Of a stretch of DNA of 64,000 nucleotides, positions 18,188 to 27,688 are shown one piece after another. Position 1 is the first letter of the stretch. The number at the start of each line of letters is the position of its first letter. The notes beneath the pieces were generated by a model, which was not told the origin of the DNA, did not search any database, and worked only from the letters and a program-made list of their open reading frames with translations. The stretch is from Oscillospiraceae bacterium (lineage in GTDB: Bacteria > Bacillota > Clostridia > Oscillospirales > Ruminococcaceae): the NCBI GenBank assembly GCA_009784825.1, contig WQXO01000004.1:1-64000 (forward strand), given 5' to 3'. The translations under genes were made by a program, and so were the position numbers.

Positions 18188-20938
18188 CTACTGTTCGTTA
18201 CAGGTAATGCTGCACCTCGCACATAATCCGTCGCTCATGTCACTTGTGAAAGTCCAGCAGCGTTCACATTTTTCTCCCTCAGCACGTGTTATAACAATAT
18301 CGGCTTCACCCGAAACAACCTCAACCTGCGATACAATAAACGCCGACGCTAATTCAGGCAATATATCACTTAAATCGTCGTTGGTGACTAATGTTACCTT
18401 TGCCTCCAATGATTTACCGATAACTTTTTCGTTTCGTTTAATTTCTAAAGCACTGAGAACATCTTCACGGATTGAACGGATTTTTTCCCACTTAGTATTA
18501 AACTCTTCACTGACAGCTATATTAGTTTTTTCGGGCATATTATTAAAAACTACACTTTGAGTATTATCCGAGCTTAAACGAGGAAGCTCTGCCCATACTT
18601 CATCAGCAGTGAAGCATAATATAGGGGCAATCAGCCGTGTTAAGCCGCTCAATACGATATACATAGCAGTCTGTGCCGAACGCCTTAATTGACTTTTTTC
18701 ACCCTCACAGTATAACCTATCTTTGATAATATCGAGGTAGAAGTTCGACATATCAAGCACGCAAAAGCTGTTAAGTGCATGATAAGCGAGGTAAAAGTCT
18801 AACGCTTCATAGGCGTTTAAGACCTTGTCGACAAGCTCGTCAAAACGGAGCAACGCCCACTTATCCAAATCTTGCAGTTGTTCTAAATCAACCATGTCGG
18901 TATCGGGATTGAAGCCATCACCATTGCATAAGTTACCGAGGATAAACCGTGCAGTGTTGCGGATTTTTCGGTAAACCTCCGACAACTGTCCGAACAATTC
19001 ATGCGACACTTTAACATCAGCATGATAATCCAATGACGCTACCCATAATCTGAGAACATCCGCACCGTATTTCTCGATGATTTCTTCCGGATAGATAACA
19101 TTCCCCAAGGATTTTGACATTTTGCACCCTTTACCGTCGACTATCCACCCGTGAGAACATACTGTTTTATACGGGGCACGCCCGTTCACTGCAACCGAGG
19201 TCAACAGCGATGATTGAAACCACCCTCTAAACTGGTCAGAACCCTCTAAATATAAATCGCAGGGTGAGGAAAGCTCCTCACGTTGTTCCAACACGGCTGC
19301 ATGAGTACACCCCGAATCAAACCAAACATCGAATATATCAAGCTCTTTCATGAAATTTGCACTGCCGCAGGTACATTTAACCGAAGCGGGTATAAACTCT
19401 TTCGGTGATTTTGCATACCAAGCGTCTGAGCTTTCCGCCCTGAACATATCGGAAATCGCTTTAACCGTTTCTTCGTTTATTACCTCTGCCCCACAATCCT
19501 CACAGTATAACATCGGAATAGGCACACCCCATCTCCTTTGACGGGAGATACACCAGTCGCTCCTGTCCTTGACCATGTTTAACATTCTGTCCTTGCCCCA
19601 TGCGGGTATCCAGTTTGTTTCTTCAACCGCTTTAAGTGTTTGAGCGGAAAACTTATTAACAGCACAGAACCATTGGTCGGTTGCACGATAAATAATCGGT
19701 TCACGGCAACGCCAGCAATGCGGGTAGGAGTGATTGATTTTTTCCATCGCAAGTAATACACCGGAAGCTTCCATGTCCTTTGCGATTTCTTTATTGGCTT
19801 GTTCTGTGGTCATTCCCGAAAACCGCCCTGCCTCCTCGGTCATTTTACCGTGAGCGTCAACAGGGACAATTATTTCAAACATGGGACTGCCGTCAGAATT
19901 TTTATATGAATTGCAAACCTCATAGTCCTCCACACCGAAACCGGGTGCAGTGTGGACACAGCCTGTTCCGCTCTCAAGAGTTACGTGATTGCCGACAATT
20001 ACTGTGGATTTTCTGTCAAAGAAAGGGTGGGCACACTCAATAAATTCTAAATCCTTACCCTTGTATAACCCAACTAATTCATAGTCGGTGATTTTACAGG
20101 CATCGGCTACTTTTTCAGCAAGCTCCTTAGCAACTAAGATAAACTCTCCGTTTGCTTTAATGAACGTGTATTCATGTTCCGGATTGAGCGAAACCGCTAA
20201 GTTACCCGGCAGTGTCCAAATAGTCGTCGTCCATATAGCAACCGAGGCATTATTAATTCCCGATAATTTACCCTTATCGTCGGTTATCGGAAACTTCACG
20301 AAAGCGGAATAACAGTCATCATCTTGATATTCTATCTCGGCTTCAGCAAGGGCGGTTTTACAGTCTGCACACCAATAAACAGGCTTCAATCCCTTGTAGA
20401 TGTAACCTTTTTTGTATATTTCCCAGAAAATCTCGATTTGCCGTGCCTCAAAATCATGTGCAATGGTGACATATGGGTTATCAAAATCCCCCCAAACGCC
20501 GAGACGCTTGAATTGTGCTTTCTGCTCACCAAGGCAAGATAACGCAAATTCACGACACTCTTTCCTCAATTGAACCGTATCAATCACAGCATTATCCGAG
20601 TTCACCATCTGCTTCATCGCTTTAAGCTCAATGGGTAAGCCGTGGCAATCCCATCCCGGAACATACGGAGCGTTAAACCCTTGCATAACCTTATATTTGA
20701 TAATTATGTCTTTCAGAACCTTATTTAACGCAGTTCCCATGTGAATATTTCCGTTGGCATACGGAGGTCCGTCATGAAGAATATAGGTATCCTTCCCTTT
20801 TGTTGCGTCCTGCAGTTTATAGTAGATTCTGTCGCTTTCCCATTGAGAAAGTTGAACCGGTTCCCTTTGGGGCAGATTTGCCCGCATAGGGAAGCCGGTT
20901 TTTGGTAAGTTTAATGTTTCGTTAAAGTCCCTTGCCAT
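18188..20938 (-). CDS. ileS: Isoleucine-tRNA ligase
   Basis: A 916-residue class I aminoacyl-tRNA synthetase, full length. The HIGH-type motif is NIHMGTA (66-69), the large editing domain (CP1) follows at ~180-390, KMSKS is intact in KGCKMSKSLGN (~604), and a C-terminal zinc-binding segment with CERCW (~892) and CARC is present, as in the E. coli-type enzymes. It lies 28 bases downstream of divIVA and 23 bases upstream of lspA. No T-box leader is present, as there is no room before it; expression must come from the divIVA-side promoter. Confidence 0.97.
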   Translation of the reverse strand: MARDFNETLNLPKTGFPMRANLPQREPVQLSQWESDRIYYKLQDATKGKDTYILHDGPPYANGNIHMGTALNKVLKDIIIKYKVMQGFNAPYVPGWDCHGLPIELKAMKQMVNSDNAVIDTVQLRKECREFALSCLGEQKAQFKRLGVWGDFDNPYVTIAHDFEARQIEIFWEIYKKGYIYKGLKPVYWCADCKTALAEAEIEYQDDDCYSAFVKFPITDDKGKLSGINNASVAIWTTTIWTLPGNLAVSLNPEHEYTFIKANGEFILVAKELAEKVADACKITDYELVGLYKGKDLEFIECAHPFFDRKSTVIVGNHVTLESGTGCVHTAPGFGVEDYEVCNSYKNSDGSPMFEIIVPVDAHGKMTEEAGRFSGMTTEQANKEIAKDMEASGVLLAMEKINHSYPHCWRCREPIIYRATDQWFCAVNKFSAQTLKAVEETNWIPAWGKDRMLNMVKDRSDWCISRQRRWGVPIPMLYCEDCGAEVINEETVKAISDMFRAESSDAWYAKSPKEFIPASVKCTCGSANFMKELDIFDVWFDSGCTHAAVLEQREELSSPCDLYLEGSDQFRGWFQSSLLTSVAVNGRAPYKTVCSHGWIVDGKGCKMSKSLGNVIYPEEIIEKYGADVLRLWVASLDYHADVKVSHELFGQLSEVYRKIRNTARFILGNLCNGDGFNPDTDMVDLEQLQDLDKWALLRFDELVDKVLNAYEALDFYLAYHALNSFCVLDMSNFYLDIIKDRLYCEGEKSQLRRSAQTAMYIVLSGLTRLIAPILCFTADEVWAELPRLSSDNTQSVVFNNMPEKTNIAVSEEFNTKWEKIRSIREDVLSALEIKRNEKVIGKSLEAKVTLVTNDDLSDILPELASAFIVSQVEVVSGEADIVITRAEGEKCERCWTFTSDMSDGLCARCSITCNEQ

Positions 20939-20966
20939 AATTTACGTCCTTAATTTTAGTTTATAA

Positions 20967-21989
20967 TTACTCGCCGTCTTCATCGGAATTGTTACCGAAA
21001 CGAAGCTGTTTTGAGCGTGTTGAGCCGGGCTTTGATTTATTGAAAAAGATTTCGCTTGTTTTTTTATTGTCCTTCTTATCCTTAAATAACGGCAGCTCTT
21101 CTATATCGTCAAAGCTTTCCTCATTGCTTTTTTTGAAAATCTCACTCAGGTTCATTTCAACAGTTTCGTCATTAGAAAAGTCATCGTTCACATTAATCTC
21201 AAATCTGACCGTATCCTCCGTGATTTTAATATCCCCTGCGGACAGCTCCGGAATTTCAGTGGTGTAATCATTGTTCACGACTTCCGTATCTTCATTCGCT
21301 TCAACTTCATCAGAATCATCAATTTCATCAGATGTATCCGAGCCGGAAGAATCTGCGTTCTTTAAGTATTGGCTGTTTTCAACGCCTTTATAATTACGAT
21401 TGGTTTCCCTGATAAATTCATTTTCACACTTAACAGAAATCCCCTCAATTTCTTCCATCTGCCTTTTATATGAATTCAGCACACGTTGTTTGAACTCCTC
21501 AATCTCGGTCGTGGTGCGGTGAAGCACTTCTTTTTGAACATCTGTTTTAAGGTTCATCTCGTCTTCAATTTCTTTGGCTTTTTTATTAGCTTTTTCAATG
21601 ATTTTCTTAGCTTTTTCTTCTGCCTGTTTCTTCTCGTTTTCGCCTTTTTCGTTTAATGCTTTTCTGTCATCTTCCGCTTTTTTAATAATCTCGGCAGATT
21701 TGCTTTGAGCTTCCTCAATTATAATAGCTGCTTTTCTTTTCGAGTCGGCGATGAGTGCATTACCCTGCCTTTGAGCACCAAGCAGTGCATCTTTTAAGGC
21801 GTCCTCATCCTCACGATATTCTCTGATTTTGTCAGCGAGAACCTCTAACTTTTTCTCTAAATCCTCGTTTTCTTTTTGAAGCCGTGAAAAGTCGAGAGAA
21901 ATCTCACGCAAAAATTCCTCAACCTCTTCCGTTTTGTATCCTCTCAGAACCATTTCAAATTTCTTTGACATAATTTCTTTGGCAACCAT
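20967..21989 (-). CDS. divIVA: DivIVA-domain cell division/polarity protein
   Basis: A 340-residue coiled-coil protein. The N-terminal membrane-binding domain is classic (EIMSKKFEMVLRGYKTEEVEEFL), followed by a coiled coil over about residues 30-200 rich in Glu, Lys and Ala. The C-terminal ~140 residues are acidic and look disordered (stretches of DTSDEIDDSDEVE) with a basic end. DivIVA senses negative membrane curvature and recruits division or polarity factors. It lies in the sepF-divIVA-ileS order typical of Gram-positive division clusters. The tail is longer than in Bacillus DivIVA (164 residues). Confidence 0.9.
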   Translation of the reverse strand: MVAKEIMSKKFEMVLRGYKTEEVEEFLREISLDFSRLQKENEDLEKKLEVLADKIREYREDEDALKDALLGAQRQGNALIADSKRKAAIIIEEAQSKSAEIIKKAEDDRKALNEKGENEKKQAEEKAKKIIEKANKKAKEIEDEMNLKTDVQKEVLHRTTTEIEEFKQRVLNSYKRQMEEIEGISVKCENEFIRETNRNYKGVENSQYLKNADSSGSDTSDEIDDSDEVEANEDTEVVNNDYTTEIPELSAGDIKITEDTVRFEINVNDDFSNDETVEMNLSEIFKKSNEESFDDIEELPLFKDKKDNKKTSEIFFNKSKPGSTRSKQLRFGNNSDEDGE

Positions 21990-22162
21990 AGTTAAACCTC
22001 GATTTCTTTAATTATTATAGCATCGGCGTCCTCGCCGTATAAAACACAAATACCGCTTGCCGGGTTATGAAATTTTTGCGAAAGACGCACAACTCCACAA
22101 CCCGTAAGCGTTCAGCCTAAAGAAGAAACACAAGTGCTTCTCCTAATGTTCATGCAGGAATT
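21990..22162 (-). promoter_or_regulatory. Leader of divIVA with extended -10 promoter
   Basis: The 173-base spacer between sepF and divIVA holds no open frame of note. On the minus strand it has TGCTATAAT (22022-22014), an extended -10 box, without a good -35. A short GGCG-AGGA-CGCC palindrome lies just upstream of it (about 22026-22037). So divIVA-ileS-lspA-rluD may have their own start. Confidence 0.5.
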
Positions 22163-22639
22163 TTAGCTGAACATATCGTCAATTTTATAATTATTTAAAT
22201 CCTCGTAAATATCTCCGGAAATGTCATAATTACAAGGAGCAAATAAGTAACAGTATTCGCCGAGGTTTTCGGTTTTTCCGTCAACCGCATACGCAACTCC
22301 GCCCAAGAAATCGAGCAGTCTTGTTGTTGCGTCTTTGTTGGCTTTTGCTGTGTTCACGAACACGGCACAACCGTTGATTAAGTCACCCGCTGCTTTTTTA
22401 GCGGTTTCCTGCCATTGATTTTCCTTAACTCTGTGCAATTTAATGTTGTTTGCATTTCTGTCGGGGAGAGGCATGATTTTAGCGGAACTCGAGCTGCTTT
22501 TTTTAGTAACCGGTTCAAAATCATAATCATCATCGTAGCTCGCTTGTAATACAGCGGAACCATCCTCGCCACCGTAAAGACCATCATCATCTCTGACTGT
22601 GAATTTCTTGAAGAAATCGCCAATTGCTGCTATTGCCAT
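22163..22639 (-). CDS. sepF: Cell division protein SepF
   Basis: A 158-residue SepF protein, which anchors FtsZ to the membrane and shapes the division septum. The N-terminal amphipathic region (MAIAAIGDFFKKF) is followed by a disordered linker and the C-terminal domain with DLINGCAVFVNTAKANKDATTRLLDFLGGVAYAVDG (residues ~100-135) and the final YLFAPCNYDIS strand. It stands between yggS and divIVA, its normal context. Confidence 0.93.
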   Translation of the reverse strand: MAIAAIGDFFKKFTVRDDDGLYGGEDGSAVLQASYDDDYDFEPVTKKSSSSSAKIMPLPDRNANNIKLHRVKENQWQETAKKAAGDLINGCAVFVNTAKANKDATTRLLDFLGGVAYAVDGKTENLGEYCYLFAPCNYDISGDIYEDLNNYKIDDMFS

Positions 22640-22671
22640 ATTAAACCTCCATGTTTTAATTTTCTTTTAAT

Positions 22672-23352
22672 TTAATTTCTATATCCAAATAGTGCTGAAC
22701 CTAACCTCACTATATTAGAGCCGTATTTAATCGCTTCAATATAATCGCCAGACATTCCCATCGAAAGTGTATCAAAATTATAACTCGTTTTCATGCTTTC
22801 ATATAATCGTTGCATTTTCTCGAAGTAAGACTCGCTGTTTTCATTAAACGGCGGGATTGTCATTAACCCCCTGACCCGTATATTTTTGAATTCGCTTATC
22901 TCGATGAGCAGTTCCTCTGCCCTTTCCGGTGAAACACCGTGTTTTGTGTCTTCATCCGCTATATTGATTTCAACAAGAACATCCATAACTTTCCCGAATG
23001 AAACTGCCCGCTTATTAATTTCCTCTGCTAATTTCACGCTGTCTACCGAATGAATCATGCTGACTTTATCTATTATATACTTAACTTTGTTGCTTTGCAA
23101 GCCCCCGATGAAGTGAATTTCACAATTATTATGATAATTCTCGTGCTTTTGCAAAAATTCCTGTACTCGGTTCTCTCCTAACAGACTAATTCCGCATGAA
23201 ATCGCCGAATTAATCCTATCGGTATCAACAGTTTTCGTAACTGCCATAACGGCGATTATGTCATTTCTTGAGCTTTTTTGTTTTGCGTTCTCTATATTCT
23301 CGATTATTTTGTTATAATTATATTCAATATCAAGAAATGATTTTTCCGTCAT
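22672..23352 (-). CDS. yggS: YggS-family PLP homeostasis protein
   Basis: A 226-residue alanine-racemase-like TIM barrel that binds pyridoxal phosphate and keeps PLP pools balanced; it has no known catalytic activity. The PLP lysine lies in AVTKTVDTD, followed by LLGENRVQEFLQK and the IHFIGGLQSNKVKYI motif; the phosphate-binding end GMSGDYIEAIKYGSNIVRLGSALFG is intact (C-terminal 30 residues). ATG 23352 is preferred over the start at 23373 because GGAAGGA precedes it. It overlaps the HlyD-like gene by 23 bases and precedes sepF. Confidence 0.93.
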   Translation of the reverse strand: MTEKSFLDIEYNYNKIIENIENAKQKSSRNDIIAVMAVTKTVDTDRINSAISCGISLLGENRVQEFLQKHENYHNNCEIHFIGGLQSNKVKYIIDKVSMIHSVDSVKLAEEINKRAVSFGKVMDVLVEINIADEDTKHGVSPERAEELLIEISEFKNIRVRGLMTIPPFNENSESYFEKMQRLYESMKTSYNFDTLSMGMSGDYIEAIKYGSNIVRLGSALFGYRN

Positions 23353-24568
23353 ATAAATCCTTCCCGCTGACAATAACTTTGTCGTAAGGTTTTAAGTAAC
23401 CGGGTTCTTTCTTAAGCTCAACAATTATATAATCCTCAGTTGAGCGAATTTGATTAATTTTCTTGAACTCCACCAACGAACCGTTCAGAATAAATACGCC
23501 GCTTTCGCCCGCTTCGTTAAACCTCACAGCGTCATGCGATATTCTTATACCGGAATAGTCATCTAATAAAAGGCGGACACTCACCGTTCTTTTTTTACCA
23601 AACTCGTCTGTGCGAATGTCACTTTCAAATATGCACAGCATGGTTCCGTCACCAAGATTTACAGTTGATACAACAGTGGCTTTTATGCTTGAGGTTGATG
23701 TTCCAATCCGCAGATTAACGGTTGAACCATTTGTAATTCTGAAAGCTTCATCAGCATCGAGGATTGCCACCATCCTCCATTTATAGTCATCTATTATCTT
23801 TCCCACAACACCATCGGGAACATCAAGCGATGGATTTTTTAATATTTCTTCAATCTGCTCTTTAGTAGTATTTAGTGCGTTGTCAAATCGCAAAATATCT
23901 TCATACCCGTCTGCCGAGCTTACGAAATATCCCGATTCGGCAATAATGAGGTCTCTCGGCTCTGAGGAAATAGAATTTTTTAACTGCTCAATCTCTGTCC
24001 TTATAGCATTGATTTTTTCGGAATATCCTGTCGCAGTTCCCTTAATTATGTTTAACTTGCTTTGCAAATTCAAGTATTCGTTTTTTAATACAGCGGCTTT
24101 CTCATAGTCGCCGTCATCTATACAAGACAGCATTTGCAAGTGTTTATCGGATATTTGAACAAGAAACGCTTCTAATTGTGAATTATCAGTCCCCGCAAAC
24201 GTCTCCGCATCCAATAATTCTTTAATCTGTGCTTCTAACTGATGAATTCTCTGCTGAATAAAAATCTCTTCATGAGTATTATATATCTTCGCAACGGTAG
24301 AATTAATTGCGATTTTTTCACCGTCTTTATATGTATAAGCTACGATACCGTTGACAGGATATGAAATTTGCGTTTCGTTTCTGATATAAACACCTTTAAA
24401 CAAAACATATTCCGTGGTTTCATAATAAAGTGCAATCTCTGTCTTAAGCGGTCTGTAAAAATATAAAACGATTTGGCTGATTAGAGTTATTATAAAAAAC
24501 AGAATAACTAAGAACCAAATAATTCTCACAGTAATCGCAGATTTCGATTTCGGTAATTTTTCTGTCAT
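23330..24568 (-). CDS. HlyD-like membrane-anchored protein of the division cluster
   Basis: A 412-residue protein with one N-terminal transmembrane segment (residues ~15-38) and an extracytoplasmic part. A barrel-hybrid strand (ISYPVNGIVAYTYKDGEKIAI) precedes a coiled coil (~95-200) and a second beta domain (~210-400), the layout of HlyD/AcrA-type adaptors. Such proteins are regularly found beside yggS-sepF in Clostridia, without a partner transporter, and may serve division or envelope biogenesis; function is unproven. ATG 24568 begins 4 bases after the hfq stop. Confidence 0.8.
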   Translation of the reverse strand: MTEKLPKSKSAITVRIIWFLVILFFIITLISQIVLYFYRPLKTEIALYYETTEYVLFKGVYIRNETQISYPVNGIVAYTYKDGEKIAINSTVAKIYNTHEEIFIQQRIHQLEAQIKELLDAETFAGTDNSQLEAFLVQISDKHLQMLSCIDDGDYEKAAVLKNEYLNLQSKLNIIKGTATGYSEKINAIRTEIEQLKNSISSEPRDLIIAESGYFVSSADGYEDILRFDNALNTTKEQIEEILKNPSLDVPDGVVGKIIDDYKWRMVAILDADEAFRITNGSTVNLRIGTSTSSIKATVVSTVNLGDGTMLCIFESDIRTDEFGKKRTVSVRLLLDDYSGIRISHDAVRFNEAGESGVFILNGSLVEFKKINQIRSTEDYIIVELKKEPGYLKPYDKVIVSGKDLYDGKIIS

Positions 24569-24572
24569 AATA

Positions 24573-24827
24573 CTATTCCGAAATGTCTTGTTTTGGGTTT
24601 TCAAAAGCGTCTAATATTGAAATTGACTTCAATGGAGTAATCGTTGAAATTGCATGTTTATATATAAGATTTTGCTTTCCGTCGGTATCTAAAATAACTG
24701 TATAATTATCAAATCCTTTGACCACACCCTTGAATTGAAAACCATTAGTAATGTAGATGGTGACTGGGATATGCTCCTTTCGAGCTTGGTTCAAAAACAC
24801 GTCCTGCAGATTAATATCCTTTGCCAT
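24573..24827 (-). CDS. hfq: RNA chaperone Hfq
   Basis: An 84-residue Hfq. The Sm1 region ([18 protein letters not shown], ~32-49) and Sm2 core (YKHAISTI, ~58-65) are both clear; the N-terminal [16 protein letters not shown] helix is typical. Hfq forms a ring hexamer that binds U-rich sRNA ends and A-rich messages. ATG 24827 is chosen because AAAGGTGAT lies just upstream. Its own strong promoter (24892-24920) separates it from miaA, and it heads a unit with the HlyD-like, yggS and sepF genes. Confidence 0.95.
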   Translation of the reverse strand: MAKDINLQDVFLNQARKEHIPVTIYITNGFQFKGVVKGFDNYTVILDTDGKQNLIYKHAISTITPLKSISILDAFENPKQDISE

Positions 24828-24891
24828 TTTTATCACCTTTCTCAATAAAAGCACAAACAAAAATTGCCCCAAAACCGCTTGTAATGAGGAT

Positions 24892-24920
24892 ATTATAACA
24901 TATAAAAATAAAAAAATCAA
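24892..24920 (-). promoter_or_regulatory. Promoter of hfq (TTGATT-17-TATAAT)
   Basis: On the minus strand TTGATT (24920-24915) and TATAAT (24897-24892) are separated by 17 bases in the very AT-rich miaA-hfq spacer (24828-24967). The predicted leader is about 58 bases before the hfq ATG. The rest of the spacer shows no gene. Confidence 0.75.
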
Positions 24921-24967
24921 TAGTTTTTTATAAATTTATTAAAAAATTTTGAAATATTTGTAATTTA

Positions 24968-25900
24968 TTAAAAATTTTCGATGAAATTTATGATTTTTTT
25001 CAAATTTTCACAATAGTTTTCTTCGCCTTTCATAGTGAACCATGTCAAACCTTTAACCTTGCGAAACCACGTCAGTTGTCGCTTTGCGTAGTTTCGTGTC
25101 CGCATTTTCAGGATTTCGACACATTCATTTAATTCTGCTTCATTTTTTAAATGCGGTAACAATTCCTTATGCCCGATTGCTTGTGAAGCAGTTGCAGTTT
25201 TTCGGGAATTGAACATAATTGCCTCATTTAATAAGCCGTTTTCAAGCATAATATCGACACGCCGATTAATCCTGTCATACAGTGTTTGCCTGCTTTCAAA
25301 ATTAATTCCGATTACGCAAGCATTATATGGTGAGGGTGTTTTTCTGCTTAATTCAAGTCTGGACTCCATATTTAAGCCGCCGGATTTATGGGTTTCCAAC
25401 GCACGAATAACACGCTTCACATTATTTTCATGCAGATTTGAAGCAGCTTCAGGGTCGATACTCCGCAGCATTTCCAGTAAAAATGAATTGCCCTTTTCCT
25501 CGGCAAGCTTATACATTTTTTCACGAAATTCTGTGTCATTTCCAATATCGTCGAATGTGATATTATCAATCAGCGAGTTTATATAAAGCCCTGTCCCGCC
25601 TGCAATTACAGGAAGCTTACCCCTGCTTGTTATTTCTGCAATTTTCTCCCGTGCAAGGATTAACCAGTCTGCCACGGAAAATGTTTCATCGGGTTCGATA
25701 ATTGCAAAAAGATGATGTGGAATTCCTTGTTTTTCACCATGAGTCGGCATGGCTGTGGCAATGTCCATCCCTCGATAAACCTGCATGGAATCAGCGTTCA
25801 CTACCTCTCCATTGAAATGCCCCGCTACGTCTGCGGCAAGGTGAGTTTTCCCCGAAGCGGTAGGCCCGCAGATTACTATTATTTTTACTTTATCTGTCAT
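24968..25900 (-). CDS. miaA: tRNA dimethylallyltransferase MiaA
   Basis: A 310-residue enzyme that adds a dimethylallyl group to A37 of tRNAs reading UNN codons. The P-loop GPTASGKTHLA lies at residues ~11-21; VNADSMQVYRGMDIATA, PHHLFAIIEP and the IAGGTGLYINSLI motif follow; the C-terminal RNYAKRQLTWFRK is the family's end signature. It overlaps mutL by four bases (ATGA), a common mutL-miaA arrangement. Confidence 0.95.
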   Translation of the reverse strand: MTDKVKIIVICGPTASGKTHLAADVAGHFNGEVVNADSMQVYRGMDIATAMPTHGEKQGIPHHLFAIIEPDETFSVADWLILAREKIAEITSRGKLPVIAGGTGLYINSLIDNITFDDIGNDTEFREKMYKLAEEKGNSFLLEMLRSIDPEAASNLHENNVKRVIRALETHKSGGLNMESRLELSRKTPSPYNACVIGINFESRQTLYDRINRRVDIMLENGLLNEAIMFNSRKTATASQAIGHKELLPHLKNEAELNECVEILKMRTRNYAKRQLTWFRKVKGLTWFTMKGEENYCENLKKIINFIENF

Positions 25901-27669
25901 AGTATTCTCTTAAATAGTTTTTCAATCTCACGTTTACTCATAGTAACGGTAATCGGTCTCCCGTGGGGGCAGTAGCGTAGTTCGGAGGAATTCAACACCT
26001 CTTCGGCAAGCTGCACTATATCATAATCAGCCGACTTGTCTCCTGCTTTAATCGCAGCTCTGCATGCAATTCTGTGCAGGGCTTCATCGAATATGTTATC
26101 GCTGACATTTGCACCATTCGTAAGTTGTTCTGCAATTTGACATATTAGTTTGCAGGGCTTAACCTTGTCTAATAATGTTGGCATTGACAGAATTTTTATT
26201 AAAAAATCCGAACCGCTTTCAATATCAATCCCGATATTCGCTAAATCATCTGCGGCATCATTAATTGCATTATAACCGTCTGAATCTAAAACAACCTCTG
26301 CATTTTCTAAAAGCAACTGTGAATGTGACTTTAACTCGTGTTTCAATTTGTTGAATCGAATTCGCTCGTCGGCGGCATGCTTATCGACTAATACCATGTT
26401 TTCCCCATGCTCGCATAAAATATACGTGTTGAATAATTCGCCGATGACTTTGAATTGCTGAGTCGGTTTTTCCTCAAAAGTTTCTTGAACTATAGGGACT
26501 GCTTCACGCTTTACGAACGACTGCTCGTTAATATGCTTGAACTGCGGCTCAGTGTTGTATTCTGTTTTTAATGTGTTTAATACATGTGAATGAAACTGCG
26601 GTGTCACCTCCGGTTTAGGAGGAATGTATACAGGGGCAGGTGTTTCTTGAATAATCGGCTCCGGTGTGGGTTCATGCATATTCGGGGCATTAAGTAATGC
26701 GTTTTTCACAGCGAAGTATACCGCATCGAAAACCGCCCTGTCGTTTACAAATCGAACCTCGATTTTCGCAGGGTGAACATTAACGTCAACATCTGCGGGA
26801 TTGATTTCGATATTTAAAACACAAGCAGGGAATTTCCCTGTCATTATGCTGTTTTTGAACCCCTCTTCAACTGCTGCCATCAGTGCTGGTGAACGAATGT
26901 ACCGTTGATTAACGTAATAATACTGGAATGCACGATTACTTTTCGAGAACAAAGGCATGGAAATATATCCGGTAACACTAATATTATTCTGCGAATATTC
27001 AACGGGGATTAAACTTGTCGCAAATTCTTTCCCGAATATTGCATAAATCGAGGAATGGAGCTGCCCGTCCCCCGGGGTGATTTTAATTGTTTTGTTATCC
27101 CTAATCAGTTTAAACGAAATCTGCGGATTAATTAATGCGGTTCTGTCGAAAACCGCTTGAACGCTGTTACCCTCCGAAAAGTCTTTCTTTAGGAATTTCA
27201 GCCTTGCCGGAGTGTTAAAAAACAAGTCACGGATTATTAACGTCGTTCCGTCGGGGCAACCGGCAGAAGTGTGTTCAAGTTCCTCCCCGCCCTCTATTTT
27301 ATAAGAAGTTCCCATTTTTGAATCAATTGTTTTAGTGAGGAGATGTACTCTTGAAACCATCGCCGCAGAGGCTAACGCTTCCCCTCTGAACCCTAACGTC
27401 GATATTGCCGTTAAGTCATCGCTTACTCTTACTTTACTGGTGGCATGACGCAAAAAAGCGACAGGTGCTTCATCATGAGGAATACCTGTTCCGTCATCGG
27501 TGACACGCAGAAATGTTCTTCCGCCGTTTTGGATTTCTACAGTTATGCACTCTGCACCTGCGTCTATCGAATTTTCTATAAGCTCTTTTACAATAGAAGC
27601 GGGACGTTCAATAACCTCACCCGCCGCAATTAACTCGGAGACGTTTTTGTCTAAGACTTTAATAGGCAT
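25897..27669 (-). CDS. mutL: DNA mismatch repair protein MutL
   Basis: A 590-residue MutL. The GHKL ATPase domain carries IAAGEVIERPASIVKELIENSIDAGA (motif I Asn) and DDGTGIP, GFRGEAL. A Pro-rich linker (~335-410) leads to the dimerisation/endonuclease domain with VDKHAADER, ACRAAIKAGDK and YCPHGRPI. In the endonuclease motif DQHA(X)2E(X)4E the first Asp, His and first Glu are kept but Gln is Lys and the last Glu is Asn, so nicking activity is likely but not certain. It is preceded by a methyltransferase gene and followed by miaA. Confidence 0.94.
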   Translation of the reverse strand: MPIKVLDKNVSELIAAGEVIERPASIVKELIENSIDAGAECITVEIQNGGRTFLRVTDDGTGIPHDEAPVAFLRHATSKVRVSDDLTAISTLGFRGEALASAAMVSRVHLLTKTIDSKMGTSYKIEGGEELEHTSAGCPDGTTLIIRDLFFNTPARLKFLKKDFSEGNSVQAVFDRTALINPQISFKLIRDNKTIKITPGDGQLHSSIYAIFGKEFATSLIPVEYSQNNISVTGYISMPLFSKSNRAFQYYYVNQRYIRSPALMAAVEEGFKNSIMTGKFPACVLNIEINPADVDVNVHPAKIEVRFVNDRAVFDAVYFAVKNALLNAPNMHEPTPEPIIQETPAPVYIPPKPEVTPQFHSHVLNTLKTEYNTEPQFKHINEQSFVKREAVPIVQETFEEKPTQQFKVIGELFNTYILCEHGENMVLVDKHAADERIRFNKLKHELKSHSQLLLENAEVVLDSDGYNAINDAADDLANIGIDIESGSDFLIKILSMPTLLDKVKPCKLICQIAEQLTNGANVSDNIFDEALHRIACRAAIKAGDKSADYDIVQLAEEVLNSSELRYCPHGRPITVTMSKREIEKLFKRIL

Positions 27670-27688
27670 AAATAAACTCCTGATTAAT

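Noticed and set aside
20939-20966. T-box leader before ileS
   Set aside because: Only 28 bases separate ileS from divIVA; there is no room for a T-box and no specifier-like structure is seen in the divIVA leader.
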